From assembly GCA_900541885.1 (NCBI GenBank), contig UQKW01000017.1, forward strand, positions 1 through 44,262: 44,262 nt of DNA, in the 5' to 3' direction. Under the pieces are notes generated by a model. It was not told where the DNA came from. It saw nothing but the letters and a program-made list of their open reading frames with translations, and ran no database searches. This document shows positions 25,353 through 32,681 of the stretch, piece after piece. Position numbers and translations under genes: made by a program. Source of the stretch: an uncultured Collinsella sp. Lineage in GTDB: Bacteria > Actinomycetota > Coriobacteriia > Coriobacteriales > Coriobacteriaceae. Position 1 is the stretch's first letter. Every line of letters starts with the position of its first letter.

Positions 25353-25419
25353 GGGTGGGTCCTTTCGAGGCGAAGACGGGTGGGCGAAGTGTTGCGGTCC
25401 GGATGGACGTTCGGTTTGA

Positions 25420-26469
25420 CTAGAGGAACATCATGAACAGCTTGGCCATGACAAAGCTGATGAGTCCGCAGGCGGGGAAGGTGAAGAACCAGGTGAACAT
25501 CATGTCCTTGACGACGCCGAAGTTGATGGCCGAGAGGCGCTTGACGGCACCGACGCCCATGATGGCGCAGGTTTTGATGTGGGTGGAGGACACAGGGATG
25601 CCGGTAAGGGTGGCAAGCAGCAGGTTCGCGGCGCCCGCGAGGTCGGCGGAGAAGCCCTGATACTTCTCGAGCTTAACCATGCTCTGGCCGACGGACTTGA
25701 TGATGCGCTCACCGCCCACGCTGGTGCCGATACCCATGGTGGCCGAGCACAGCAGCATGATCCAGATGGGGATGCCGGCATCGCCGACGCTGGTCTGGCC
25801 GTTTGCGAAGGCCACGCCTAAAAAGAGCACGCCGATGAACTTCTGTCCATCCTGCGCGCCGTGCATGAAGCTCATGGCCGCAGCGCTCGCGATCTGAGCG
25901 TATTTAAAGAAGACATTGGCACGTCGCCTGTTGGCGGCGGCGAAAAGAATCGAGACGAGTTTGCACAGGACCCAGCCCATGACAAAGCCCAGGCCGATGG
26001 AGAGCGCCAGGCCGTAGATGACCTTCATCCACTCGTGGACGTTGACGCTGCTCGCGCCGCCGAGGGCGATAGCGGCACCGGTCAGGCCGGCGATAAGGCT
26101 GTGGCTTTGCGAGGTGGGGATGCCAAAACGCGATGCTGTGGCGCCGTAGACGACGATGGAGAACAGCGCCGCGCAGAGGCACGCGAGCGCCATGGTGCTG
26201 TTTCCGCCAAAATCGACGATATGCGAGATGGTATTGGCGACGCTCGCATTAAAGTGCGTCATGATGAGCACGCCGAGGAAGTTGAATGCGGCGCTCATGA
26301 GAATGGCGGCGCGGGCGGGCATGCAACGCGTAGTGACGCAGGTCGCGATGGCGTTGGGCGCGTCGGTCCATCCATTGACGAAGATGGCGCCGAGCGCGAG
26401 GATCACGGTGACGGCAAGGACTGGGTTCGACACAATTTGGCCGAGGAAGGTTGAGAACGTTACGTCCAT
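25420..26469 (-). CDS. PiT-family inorganic phosphate transporter
   Basis: This is a low-affinity phosphate permease driven by cation symport. It has 349 residues, about ten membrane helices and two inverted halves. Signature repeats are VNGWTDAPNAIATCVTTR (about 31-48) and SFMHGAQDGQKFIGVLFLG, with SQSHSLIAGLTGAAIALGG and TGIPVSSTHIKTCAIMGVG. The start at 26469 has only a weak site (GAGAAAG). With its DUF47 partner it is the second phosphate uptake system in this window, 6 kb from pstSCAB. Confidence 0.92.
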   Translation of the reverse strand: MDVTFSTFLGQIVSNPVLAVTVILALGAIFVNGWTDAPNAIATCVTTRCMPARAAILMSAAFNFLGVLIMTHFNASVANTISHIVDFGGNSTMALACLCAALFSIVVYGATASRFGIPTSQSHSLIAGLTGAAIALGGASSVNVHEWMKVIYGLALSIGLGFVMGWVLCKLVSILFAAANRRRANVFFKYAQIASAAAMSFMHGAQDGQKFIGVLFLGVAFANGQTSVGDAGIPIWIMLLCSATMGIGTSVGGERIIKSVGQSMVKLEKYQGFSADLAGAANLLLATLTGIPVSSTHIKTCAIMGVGAVKRLSAINFGVVKDMMFTWFFTFPACGLISFVMAKLFMMFL

Positions 26470-26684
26470 ATATGGGCTTTCTCGAAGTTTGCAGACACGT
26501 TACAAAAACATGATAAATCGTATCACCTCCTGCGGGTCTCTTTACCGAGTTCTGATGGGAGAAGTGAATTTTTTGGCACTAAAATTGAATATTAGCCCTG
26601 TTGACCGCGGGTGTTCTTTTTGCTATCACGCCATGCGGACACGCGCGTTCGCTCCGACATTCCAAAACCACAGTCTGTTCGCTT

Positions 26685-26690
26685 TACAAT
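26685..26690 (+). promoter_or_regulatory. Possible -10 box placing transcription start at the next gene's ATG
   Basis: TACAAT ends 8 nt before the ATG at 26699, so transcription would begin at or next to that codon, giving a leaderless message. No clear -35 box is seen. Confidence 0.35.
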
Positions 26691-26698
26691 ATGCAAAC

Positions 26699-27058
26699 AT
26701 GCGTTCGATAATAGGAGGTATGGAATATCGACAGACAGATGGCAAAACTCGGCGCGTGCACAAGCAGTATGTGGACGTCGTGGCTCGCATCCTCGCGGGC
26801 GGACAGGTCGTGCCGGTCACCGTCTGCTGGGTCGACGGCCGTTGTTTTACAATCGACGAAATTATCTCGACCACCGGGTTTGGCCTGACGGTTCACGGCA
26901 TCCGTACGGCGACCTATAAGGTGCGTTTTGGTGGGCATGCGACCGAGTTGTATCTGGAGGACCAGACGCGCGAGCGGGCGGACGGCTCGCAGGCGCACGT
27001 GATGCGTTGGTGGGTCTGGGCCTTTGATCGTACGCTCGAGGGCGAGCGCCGTAGGTAA
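26699..27058 (+). CDS. Small conserved-looking protein of unknown function
   Basis: I do not recognise this 119-residue protein with confidence. It reads as a small beta-rich domain: a basic N terminus, VTVCWVDGRCFTIDEIISTT, then TYKVRFGGHATELYLED and MRWWVWAFD. The pattern of a short V-x-V-W-x-D-G-R strand, an ID-x-I segment and a late Trp cluster resembles small uncharacterised nucleic-acid- or ligand-binding barrels, but no function is claimed. Two in-frame starts exist: ATG 26699 (no ribosome site, possible leaderless start) and ATG 26720 (AGGAGG only one base upstream, too close). It is flanked by phosphate and membrane genes without obvious linkage. Confidence 0.7.
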   Translation: MRSIIGGMEYRQTDGKTRRVHKQYVDVVARILAGGQVVPVTVCWVDGRCFTIDEIISTTGFGLTVHGIRTATYKVRFGGHATELYLEDQTRERADGSQAHVMRWWVWAFDRTLEGERRR

Positions 27059-27104
27059 GGACGTACGGCATTCGGGTACAATGACAGGAATCTTGTCACC
27101 TGCT

Positions 27105-27128
27105 GTGCCGTCTTTCACGGCACTTTTT
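27105..27128 (+). terminator. Terminator or leader hairpin before the Bax-inhibitor gene
   Basis: GTGCCGT (27105-27111) and ACGGCAC (27117-27123) form a perfect stem followed by TTTTTG. It ends the preceding small gene. A TACAAT box at 27077-27082 would place the same hairpin in the leader of the next gene, where it could attenuate. Confidence 0.75.
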
Positions 27129-27141
27129 GAAAGGACGAAGT

Positions 27142-27837
27142 ATGAACGATATCCAGGGCTATCAGAACGGCCCCATCGAAACCGGCGCAAGCCGTGCCAA
27201 GGAGATGTCGCCGCGCGCGTACAACCTTGTCATGTCTGCCCTGATCTTTTTGGGCTTTTGCGCCATGGGCGCCGGCGCTTACTTTACGAGCACCATGTCG
27301 TTTGCGCGCATGATGATGAGCGGCGCCGCTTTGCCGCTGGTCTTTGGCTCATTTATTTTGACTATTGTCGGCATCGTCATGATGTCGGCTGCTGCCAGCA
27401 AACAGTCCGTGGGTCTGTCCCTTGTGGGCTACGTAATCTTTGCGAGTACCTTTGGCCTGACCGCGTCGTTTGGCCTTGCCAACTACGACCTGCCCACCAT
27501 CAACACTGCCTTTATCGCCACGGCCGCCATCACCTTTGTCTTTGGCGCGCTTGGCGTGACCTTCCCCAAGTTCTTCCAGCGTGTGTATGGCATTGGTTTT
27601 GGCATCCTGCTTGCCACGATTCTGGTCGAGATCGTGCTGATGTTCATGGGCGTTTCGCAGTCCATCACCGACCTGATCGTGATTGTGGTGTTCGCCGGCT
27701 TCATCGGCTACGACACCTATGTGGCAACGACGGTGCCGCCCACGCTGCCCAACGCCGTGCTTATGGCCTCTAACCTGTTCGTCGATATTATCAACGTGTT
27801 CCTGCGCATTCTGAATATCCTCGGCCGTCGCGATTAA
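27142..27837 (+). CDS. Bax inhibitor-1 (BI-1/YccA) family membrane protein
   Basis: This is a 231-residue protein with seven predicted membrane helices (about 30-228) and a short polar N terminus, as in the BI-1/YccA/TMBIM family. Bacterial members conduct protons or calcium or modulate the FtsH protease; the role here is unknown. Typical features are SFARMMMSGAA in the first loop, the late FAGFIGYDTYVA with the conserved Asp, and LFVDIINVFLRILNILGRRD at the C terminus. ATG at 27142 follows AAAGGACG, which sits immediately behind a terminator-like hairpin. Confidence 0.88.
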   Translation: MNDIQGYQNGPIETGASRAKEMSPRAYNLVMSALIFLGFCAMGAGAYFTSTMSFARMMMSGAALPLVFGSFILTIVGIVMMSAAASKQSVGLSLVGYVIFASTFGLTASFGLANYDLPTINTAFIATAAITFVFGALGVTFPKFFQRVYGIGFGILLATILVEIVLMFMGVSQSITDLIVIVVFAGFIGYDTYVATTVPPTLPNAVLMASNLFVDIINVFLRILNILGRRD

Positions 27838-27882
27838 AACGCGGCATTGCGACGCTTCCTGCCGGACACGGTAAAACGATGC

Positions 27883-27912
27883 AAAAGGCGGTCCTTCGGG
27901 GCCGTCTTTTTT
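27883..27912 (+). terminator. Intrinsic terminator after the Bax-inhibitor gene
   Basis: AGGCGGTCC and GGGCCGTCT pair with two wobbles around a TTCG loop and are followed by TTTTTT (27907-27912). Confidence 0.85.
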
Positions 27913-27977
27913 GTACGCGGCGGGGTATCATGGATGGGAAAAGCCGATAGCGGCAGCGACAGGAAAGGTGGCCACGT

Positions 27978-29093
27978 ATGGCAGACGTCGACAACAGGAA
28001 CCGTAACCGCAGGTCCAACCGAGCGGGTCAGCCCAATCCCAAGCGCGAGGCCCGTGCCAAGGCCGCCGAGCGTCACGTGGCAACTGTGTCCGAAGCGTGC
28101 GCCAAGGATATCGAGCGTTCGCTTGCCGGTGTTCGCGAGTTTGACGGTATGCCTGCCGGCTTTGTCGCGGCGATGAAGGCCAAGGTTCAGAGTGCTGTGG
28201 CCGCCGAAGAACAGGTTGCCGAGGACGTCGAGGGCGCGGAGGCTGCCGAGACCGAGGCGGCGCCTGAGCCCGTCGAGGAGCCTGCCGAGGAAATCGCCGA
28301 AGCTGAGTCCGCGCCTGCTGAGGAGCGCGCTCCGGTTCTGCCCGAGGTCACCGTGCTTGATGCCTCCGCCACGCAGGCTATCCTGGACAACGGTCGTGGC
28401 TATGCGCAGTTCTGCGACATGGTCGTGCTCGCCTTTGCCTCGTTCACCAACCCGGGCGGTGGCTATATTCAGGGTTATCTGGGCCAGGAGGCCACGCTGT
28501 GCGCCGATTCGTATCTGTACAACGTTCTCGATAAGCAGCGCAAATGGTACGGCGAGAACCGTCGCCGCAACATCAACTGCGAGCTTTACCGAAACCGTGC
28601 GCTGGTGGTGCCTGCGGTGCGCTTCGACCGCAACCACGTGCATGCATACGCCGACGTGATCGTGGCCGCCGCGCCCAACGTTAAGCGCGCCCGCCAGGAG
28701 TATCGCGTGAGCGACGATGCTCTGCTGGATGCCCTGCGCGACCGCATTCGCTTTGTGCTTGCCATCTGCGACGAGCTAGGTCGCGAGAAGCTCGTGCTGG
28801 GCGCTTGGGGCTGCGACAACAACGGCTTTGACGCAGAGGCCGTGGCTGAGCTCTTCCGCAAGGAGCTCGCGTCGGGCGACTTTAAGGTCAAGCAAGTCTT
28901 CTTTGCCGTGCCTTCTACGCGCTGGGATGAGGATTTTGCCAAGTTCGAGCACGTGCTGGCAAACTTCCCCGAGCGCAACGAGGAGTCCTATGCCCAGGTT
29001 GCCGCTCGCGCTGCGGCAGCTCGCGCCGCCGAGCAGGCCCAGGCTGCTACCGAGGATGATGAGGACGAGGACGATTGGCGCAAGTACCTGTAA
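27978..29093 (+). CDS. Microbial-type PARG (TIGR02452/DUF2263) macrodomain protein with altered catalytic motif
   Basis: The protein has 371 residues. Residues 1-125 are a basic then Ala/Glu/Pro-rich tail; about 126-330 match the microbial poly(ADP-ribose) glycohydrolase (DUF2263) macrodomain; the end is acidic (TEDDEDEDDW). The fold is shown by VLAFASFTNPGGG (160-162), YADVIVAAAPNVKRA, KLVLGAWGCDNNGFD and VFFAVPS. Bacterial PARGs carry GGG-X6-8-QEE and use the second Glu for catalysis. Here the motif is QEA (170-172), so Ala replaces that residue and it may bind rather than cleave ADP-ribose. It stands alone between two terminators. Confidence 0.8.
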   Translation: MADVDNRNRNRRSNRAGQPNPKREARAKAAERHVATVSEACAKDIERSLAGVREFDGMPAGFVAAMKAKVQSAVAAEEQVAEDVEGAEAAETEAAPEPVEEPAEEIAEAESAPAEERAPVLPEVTVLDASATQAILDNGRGYAQFCDMVVLAFASFTNPGGGYIQGYLGQEATLCADSYLYNVLDKQRKWYGENRRRNINCELYRNRALVVPAVRFDRNHVHAYADVIVAAAPNVKRARQEYRVSDDALLDALRDRIRFVLAICDELGREKLVLGAWGCDNNGFDAEAVAELFRKELASGDFKVKQVFFAVPSTRWDEDFAKFEHVLANFPERNEESYAQVAARAAAARAAEQAQAATEDDEDEDDWRKYL

Positions 29094-29118
29094 TCGGTAC
29101 GTGCTGACAGATAGGTCG

Positions 29119-29152
29119 AGCCGGCGGGAGGGCTGCTCCCGTCGGCTTTTTA
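29119..29152 (+). terminator. Intrinsic terminator after the PARG-like gene
   Basis: AGCCGGCGGGAG (29119-29130) pairs with CTCCCGTCGGCT (29136-29147), one G-T pair, followed by TTTT. Confidence 0.88.
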
Positions 29153-29170
29153 CTGAGCGAGGGGCTTACG

Positions 29171-29830
29171 ATGAAAAACGTTCTATGCTTTGGCGACAGC
29201 AACACCTATGGCTATGATCCGGCTGGTATGCGCGATGGCACCGCGGTGCGCTATGCGCAGGATGTGCGCTGGTGCGGCGTGGCGCAGCGTGACCTGGGCG
29301 ATGGCTGGCATGTGATTGAGGAGGGGCTCAACGGCCGCACGACGGTGCGCGACGATATGTGCCATCTGGACACTAACCTCAACGGCATTCGCGCGCTTCC
29401 GATGCTGCTCGAGGCCCATAAGCCGCTGGACGCCATTGTGATCATGCTGGGCACCAACGACTGTAAGACGGTCTTTAACGTGACAGCTTCCGATATCGCC
29501 CGTGGCGCCATGGCGCTGATTCGCGCCGTCCGCGCATTTCCGTGGGCCGACGCTGCGCCTTGTCCACGCATTCTGCTGATGGCTCCTATCAAGATCAAGC
29601 CGCAGATCGCCGATGTATATATGACCGATTTTGACGAGCATTCCGTAGAAGCCTCGGAACATTTTGGTGAGTACTACGCGCATGTGGCTGAGCAGTTTGG
29701 CTGCGACTTTTTGAATGCCGCCGACTTTGCCGAGCCGGGCGATATCGACTATCTGCATATGATGCCCGAAAGCCATGAGAGCCTGGGTCACGCCGTGGCA
29801 GCCAAGCTCCAAGAGATGCTCGGAGAGTAG
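29171..29830 (+). CDS. SGNH/GDSL hydrolase (arylesterase-like)
   Basis: This is a 219-residue SGNH-family esterase or lipase-like enzyme with no signal peptide, so it acts in the cytoplasm. The four blocks are FGDSN (8-11, catalytic Ser10), GLNG (oxyanion Gly), MLGTNDCK (oxyanion Asn) and a late Asp-His pair in GDIDYLHMMPESHESLGHA. The wording near block III (APIKIKPQI) resembles bacterial arylesterases acting on small acyl esters; the true substrate is unknown. GAGGGG precedes the ATG. Downstream is an unusual repeat region shared with convergent thiD. Confidence 0.88.
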   Translation: MKNVLCFGDSNTYGYDPAGMRDGTAVRYAQDVRWCGVAQRDLGDGWHVIEEGLNGRTTVRDDMCHLDTNLNGIRALPMLLEAHKPLDAIVIMLGTNDCKTVFNVTASDIARGAMALIRAVRAFPWADAAPCPRILLMAPIKIKPQIADVYMTDFDEHSVEASEHFGEYYAHVAEQFGCDFLNAADFAEPGDIDYLHMMPESHESLGHAVAAKLQEMLGE

Positions 29831-29839
29831 CGCGACCCC

Positions 29840-29872
29840 AAGCCACCACAGAAGTTCCCCTTGCGGCGGCTT
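29840..29872. repeat. Imperfect hairpin at the left edge of the 40-bp array
   Basis: AAGCCACCACA (29840-29850) pairs with TGCGGCGGCTT (29862-29872) at 9 of 11 positions. TTGTTTCGTT follows, so it may also terminate the SGNH gene. It resembles the hairpin at the other edge of the array (30113-30149). Confidence 0.55.
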
Positions 29873-29886
29873 GTTTCGTTGCTTTG

Positions 29887-30102
29887 TCTCGATCTGTAAC
29901 AGTTGTAAGGCCGAAAACGGGCTAGATGTTACAGATTGAGATTATTTAGGTCGATATCGGTCGTTTGTCTCGATCTGTAACATCTAGGGTCGATTTCGCC
30001 GAGTTACTGTTACAGACCGAGATTATCTTCTCAGCGGAATTTGAATGTCTCAATCTGTAACAGGTGGGCCGAAAAATGGACTCTAACTGTTACGGATCGA
30101 GA
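29887..30102. repeat. Six-copy, 40-bp-period array of a 15-bp motif in alternating orientation
   Basis: TCTCGATCTGTAACA or a near match starts at 29887, 29968 and 30048. Its reverse complement (TGTTACAGATYGAGA type) starts at 29927, 30008 and 30088. Start-to-start steps are 40, 41, 40, 40 and 40. The gaps are 25-26 bp and differ in sequence, though the loops of neighbouring pairs share GGCCGAAAA-like cores. The array fills most of the 333-bp gap between the convergent SGNH and thiD genes. No coding frame is credible in it. Confidence 0.9.
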
Positions 30103-30112
30103 TGTTTGTGGG

Positions 30113-30149
30113 AACCACCGCAAAGGTGCCTGTCCCCTTTGCGGTGGTT
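30113..30149. repeat. Perfect 14-bp hairpin between the array and thiD
   Basis: AACCACCGCAAAGG (30113-30126) and CCTTTGCGGTGGTT (30136-30149) are perfectly complementary with a 9-nt loop. It is 14 bp from the thiD stop and may end that message, though no T-run follows on the minus strand. The CCACCGCAA core recurs in hairpins at 33235 and 34174. Confidence 0.8.
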
Positions 30150-30163
30150 TTGGGCTGTGAATC

Positions 30164-30994
30164 TTAATACTGCCACATGTGGTTGACGGGGCCGGAGCCT
30201 TTGCCCATGTCAAAGCCGGCGGCCAGAGCGCCCGTTAGGTATGCCTTGCCGGCGTTGACAGCGTCGGCAAGATCCATGCCCTGAGCCAGCGCGCAGGCGA
30301 TGGCGGACGAGAGCGTGCAGCCGGTGCCGTGCGTGTTGTCGGTCTCGATGCGCTTGTGGCGGAACCACGTGGTGAGTGGATCTCCCAGATGGTTGCCCTC
30401 GTCATCGAGCGGTGCGGGCTCTGCTAGTACATCGTTGGCCTCGTTGACAAAATGCCCGCCCTTAACGAGGGACGCGCAGCCAAAGCGGCGGGTGAGGAGC
30501 ATGGCGGCGTTTTGCTGCGTACGCTCGGAGTCGACCTCGTAGTCGAGCAGGGCCATGGCCTCGGGAATATTGGGCGTGATAACCGTCGCTAGCGGGAACA
30601 GGCGGCGGGTGAGCGCCTCGGCGGCATCTTCGGCAATCAGCCGTGCGCCCGAGGTGGCTACCATGACGGGGTCGACTACCACGTTTGTCGCGTTCCAGGC
30701 ACTCAGGCGGTCGGCGATGACATCGATAATCTCGGCAGAGGAAACCATGCCGATCTTGACGGCGTTGGGGCGGATATCGTCAAAAACGGCATCGATCTGC
30801 GCCGCGACAATATCCGGGGAGATGTTCTGCACGGCGGTAACGCCCAGTGTGTTTTGCGCTGTGATGGCGGTGATGGCCGTCTCGGCATACAGGCGGTGCG
30901 CCGTGATGGTCTTGATGTCGGCCTGAATGCCGGCGCCACCGCTGGAATCGGATCCCGCGATGGACAGGACGGTAGGTACCTTACTGCGATCCAT
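30164..30994 (-). CDS. thiD: Hydroxymethylpyrimidine/phosphomethylpyrimidine kinase ThiD
   Basis: ThiD phosphorylates HMP and then HMP-P, giving the pyrimidine diphosphate half of thiamine. It has 276 residues in the ribokinase-like fold: LSIAGSDSSGGAGIQADIKT (substrate and Gly motif) at the N terminus, TAITAQNTLGV, VVDPVMVATSGARLI, TPNIPEAMALL, LVKGGHF, and the catalytic anion-hole motif NTHGTGCTLSSAIA. AAGGGAG precedes the ATG at 30994. It follows thiC on the same strand after 182 bp that carries a hairpin, so it may share the riboswitch-controlled message. Confidence 0.95.
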   Translation of the reverse strand: MDRSKVPTVLSIAGSDSSGGAGIQADIKTITAHRLYAETAITAITAQNTLGVTAVQNISPDIVAAQIDAVFDDIRPNAVKIGMVSSAEIIDVIADRLSAWNATNVVVDPVMVATSGARLIAEDAAEALTRRLFPLATVITPNIPEAMALLDYEVDSERTQQNAAMLLTRRFGCASLVKGGHFVNEANDVLAEPAPLDDEGNHLGDPLTTWFRHKRIETDNTHGTGCTLSSAIACALAQGMDLADAVNAGKAYLTGALAAGFDMGKGSGPVNHMWQY

Positions 30995-31051
30995 GTTCGC
31001 TCCCTTGTTCGGTCGGAATTAAATGGGTCTTTAAGCCAGCATTATAAAGAT

Positions 31052-31081
31052 GCCCGGGCCGACTCTATGTCGAACCCGGGC
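31052..31081. other. GC-rich hairpin between thiC and thiD
   Basis: GCCCGGG (31052-31058) pairs with CCCGGGC (31075-31081), and an inner GAC/GTC pair extends it. On the minus strand it is followed only by CATCTTTATA. It may reduce thiD expression relative to thiC or be a partial terminator. The rest of 30995-31176 shows only a second GC hairpin (31148-31172) just after the thiC stop. Confidence 0.45.
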
Positions 31082-31176
31082 GGGCGATGCAATCTTTACG
31101 CAAATGCAAGCAAATGTTCACACGTCAACAATTGACAGGCACCAGCTCGCCGCCAGAGGCGGCCGCGGCGACAGGG

Positions 31177-32511
31177 TTAGTTCTCCATGCCAAGATCAAT
31201 CGTCGTGCCTTCGAACACCTTGTTAACGGTGCGGACAGCACACATCTTGCCGCACATGGTACAAGTACCCTCAGTGGCGGCAGGGGATTCCTCGTAGCGC
31301 TTCTTGCCGGTGACCGGGTCGAGAGCACACTTCCACATGGCATCCCAGTCGAGTTTGCGGCGTGCCTGGCCCATCTTGTCGTCCATGTCGCGGGCGTGCG
31401 GCACCTTCTTGGCGATATCGGCGGCATGTGCGGCGATCTTAGTGGCCATGAGGCCGTCAAGCACATCCTGGGCGTTAGGCAGGCATAGGTGCTCTGCCGG
31501 CGTCACGTAGCACAGGAAGTCGGCGCCGGAGCTTGCGGAGATGGCGCCGCCGATGGCTGCGGTGATGTGGTCGTAACCCACGCCGATATCGGTCACCAGC
31601 GGCCCCAGCACATAGAACGGGGCGTTGTGGCACAGGCGCTTCTGCAGCTTCATATTGGCGGCGATCTCGTCGAGCGCCATGTGGCCCGGTCCCTCGACCA
31701 TAACCTGGACGCCGGCGGCCCAAGCACGCTTGCACAGCTTGCCCAGCTCGATCATCTCGGCAGTCTCGGTGGCGTCGTTGGAATCGTAGAGACAGCCCGG
31801 GCGGCAGGAGTCGCCGAGCGAGATGGTCACGTCGTACTCGTGGCAGATTTCGAGCACCTCGTCGTAGAACTCGTAGAACGGATTCTCGTTGCCGGTGACC
31901 TCCATCCATCCAAACAGCAGCGAGCCGCCGCGGCTGACGATGTTCATAAGGCGGCCGGTCTCCTTGAAGGTTTTGATGACCGATTTATTGATGCCGCAGT
32001 GGATGGTCATAAAGTCCACGCCGTCCTCGGCGTGCGCGCGCACGACCTCGAGCAAATCGTCCTTGGTAAGCTTGACCAGCGGCTTTTCCATGTAGCCGAT
32101 GGCGTCGTACATGGGGACGGTGCCCACCATGAGCGGCGTCTCGTCGATGAGCTGCTGGCGGAACTGGCGTGTCTTGCCCGAGTTGGAGAGGTCCATGATG
32201 GCGTCGGCGCCAAAGTCCTCGGCGATCTTGACCTTCTTCCATTCCTCTGCGGCGTCGGCCTTGTCGCCCGAGATGCCCAGGTTCACATTGACCTTGGTGG
32301 ACAGGCCCTCGCCGACACCAATGGCGCGCATGCCTTTTTTGATATGCACGATGTTGGCGGGAATGGCGATGCGGCCGTCGGCCACGCGCTCGCGGATGTA
32401 CTCGGGGTCGCGATGCTCGCGCTCGGCGACTTCCTTCATCTGCGGTGTGATCTGCCCGGCGCGGGCGAAGTCGATTTGCGTGACGAGCTTGGGCTCGGTC
32501 TGTGTGCTCAT
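31177..32511 (-). CDS. thiC: Phosphomethylpyrimidine synthase ThiC
   Basis: ThiC is a radical-SAM enzyme that rearranges AIR to HMP-P, the pyrimidine of thiamine. It has 444 residues, the short form common in anaerobes. Motifs are FMTIHCGINKSVIKT, SRGGSLLFGWM, SLGDSCRPGCLYDSNDATE, VEGPGHMALDEI, FYVLGPLVTDIGVGYDHIT, and the C-terminal cluster motif CTMCGKMC (CX2CX3C) for the [4Fe-4S] centre. ATG at 32511 is used; an in-frame ATG at 32535 lies inside the riboswitch. Expression is controlled by the TPP riboswitch directly upstream. Confidence 0.96.
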   Translation of the reverse strand: MSTQTEPKLVTQIDFARAGQITPQMKEVAEREHRDPEYIRERVADGRIAIPANIVHIKKGMRAIGVGEGLSTKVNVNLGISGDKADAAEEWKKVKIAEDFGADAIMDLSNSGKTRQFRQQLIDETPLMVGTVPMYDAIGYMEKPLVKLTKDDLLEVVRAHAEDGVDFMTIHCGINKSVIKTFKETGRLMNIVSRGGSLLFGWMEVTGNENPFYEFYDEVLEICHEYDVTISLGDSCRPGCLYDSNDATETAEMIELGKLCKRAWAAGVQVMVEGPGHMALDEIAANMKLQKRLCHNAPFYVLGPLVTDIGVGYDHITAAIGGAISASSGADFLCYVTPAEHLCLPNAQDVLDGLMATKIAAHAADIAKKVPHARDMDDKMGQARRKLDWDAMWKCALDPVTGKKRYEESPAATEGTCTMCGKMCAVRTVNKVFEGTTIDLGMEN

Positions 32512-32520
32512 TGGCACGGC

Positions 32521-32610
32521 TCCCTTCGTTGGCATTACCCATATCAGGTTTGCGGGTCAGGGCGGGCGCGCCCAATCTCAGCCTGCCGTCTTGTCCTGCA
32601 AGCTCCCCGT
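32521..32610 (-). ncRNA. TPP riboswitch (THI element) controlling thiC
   Basis: On the minus strand the leader holds the conserved THI-box blocks in order: GGGGAGCTTG, GGCTGAGATTG, GACCCGCAAACCTGAT, and GGTAATGCCAACGAAGGGA. CTGAGA and the CCTGAT/GGTAATGCC pyrophosphate-helix side are diagnostic. The 3' AAGGGA strand, which closes P1 with the 5' block, overlaps the thiC ribosome site (AAGGGAG), 8-9 nt before the ATG. TPP binding should therefore hide the ribosome site directly. Confidence 0.95.
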
Positions 32611-32681
32611 TATGTCATGGGCTCAAGTATAGCCTGAATGGGTACGATTGGCCTAACGAGCGTGCCTGTGAGGAGGCGAAC

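Noticed and set aside
29887..30102. CRISPR array
   Set aside because: The regular 40-bp step and 25-bp gaps look CRISPR-like, but the 15-bp repeat alternates in orientation, the gaps are partly related to one another, and no cas gene is present.
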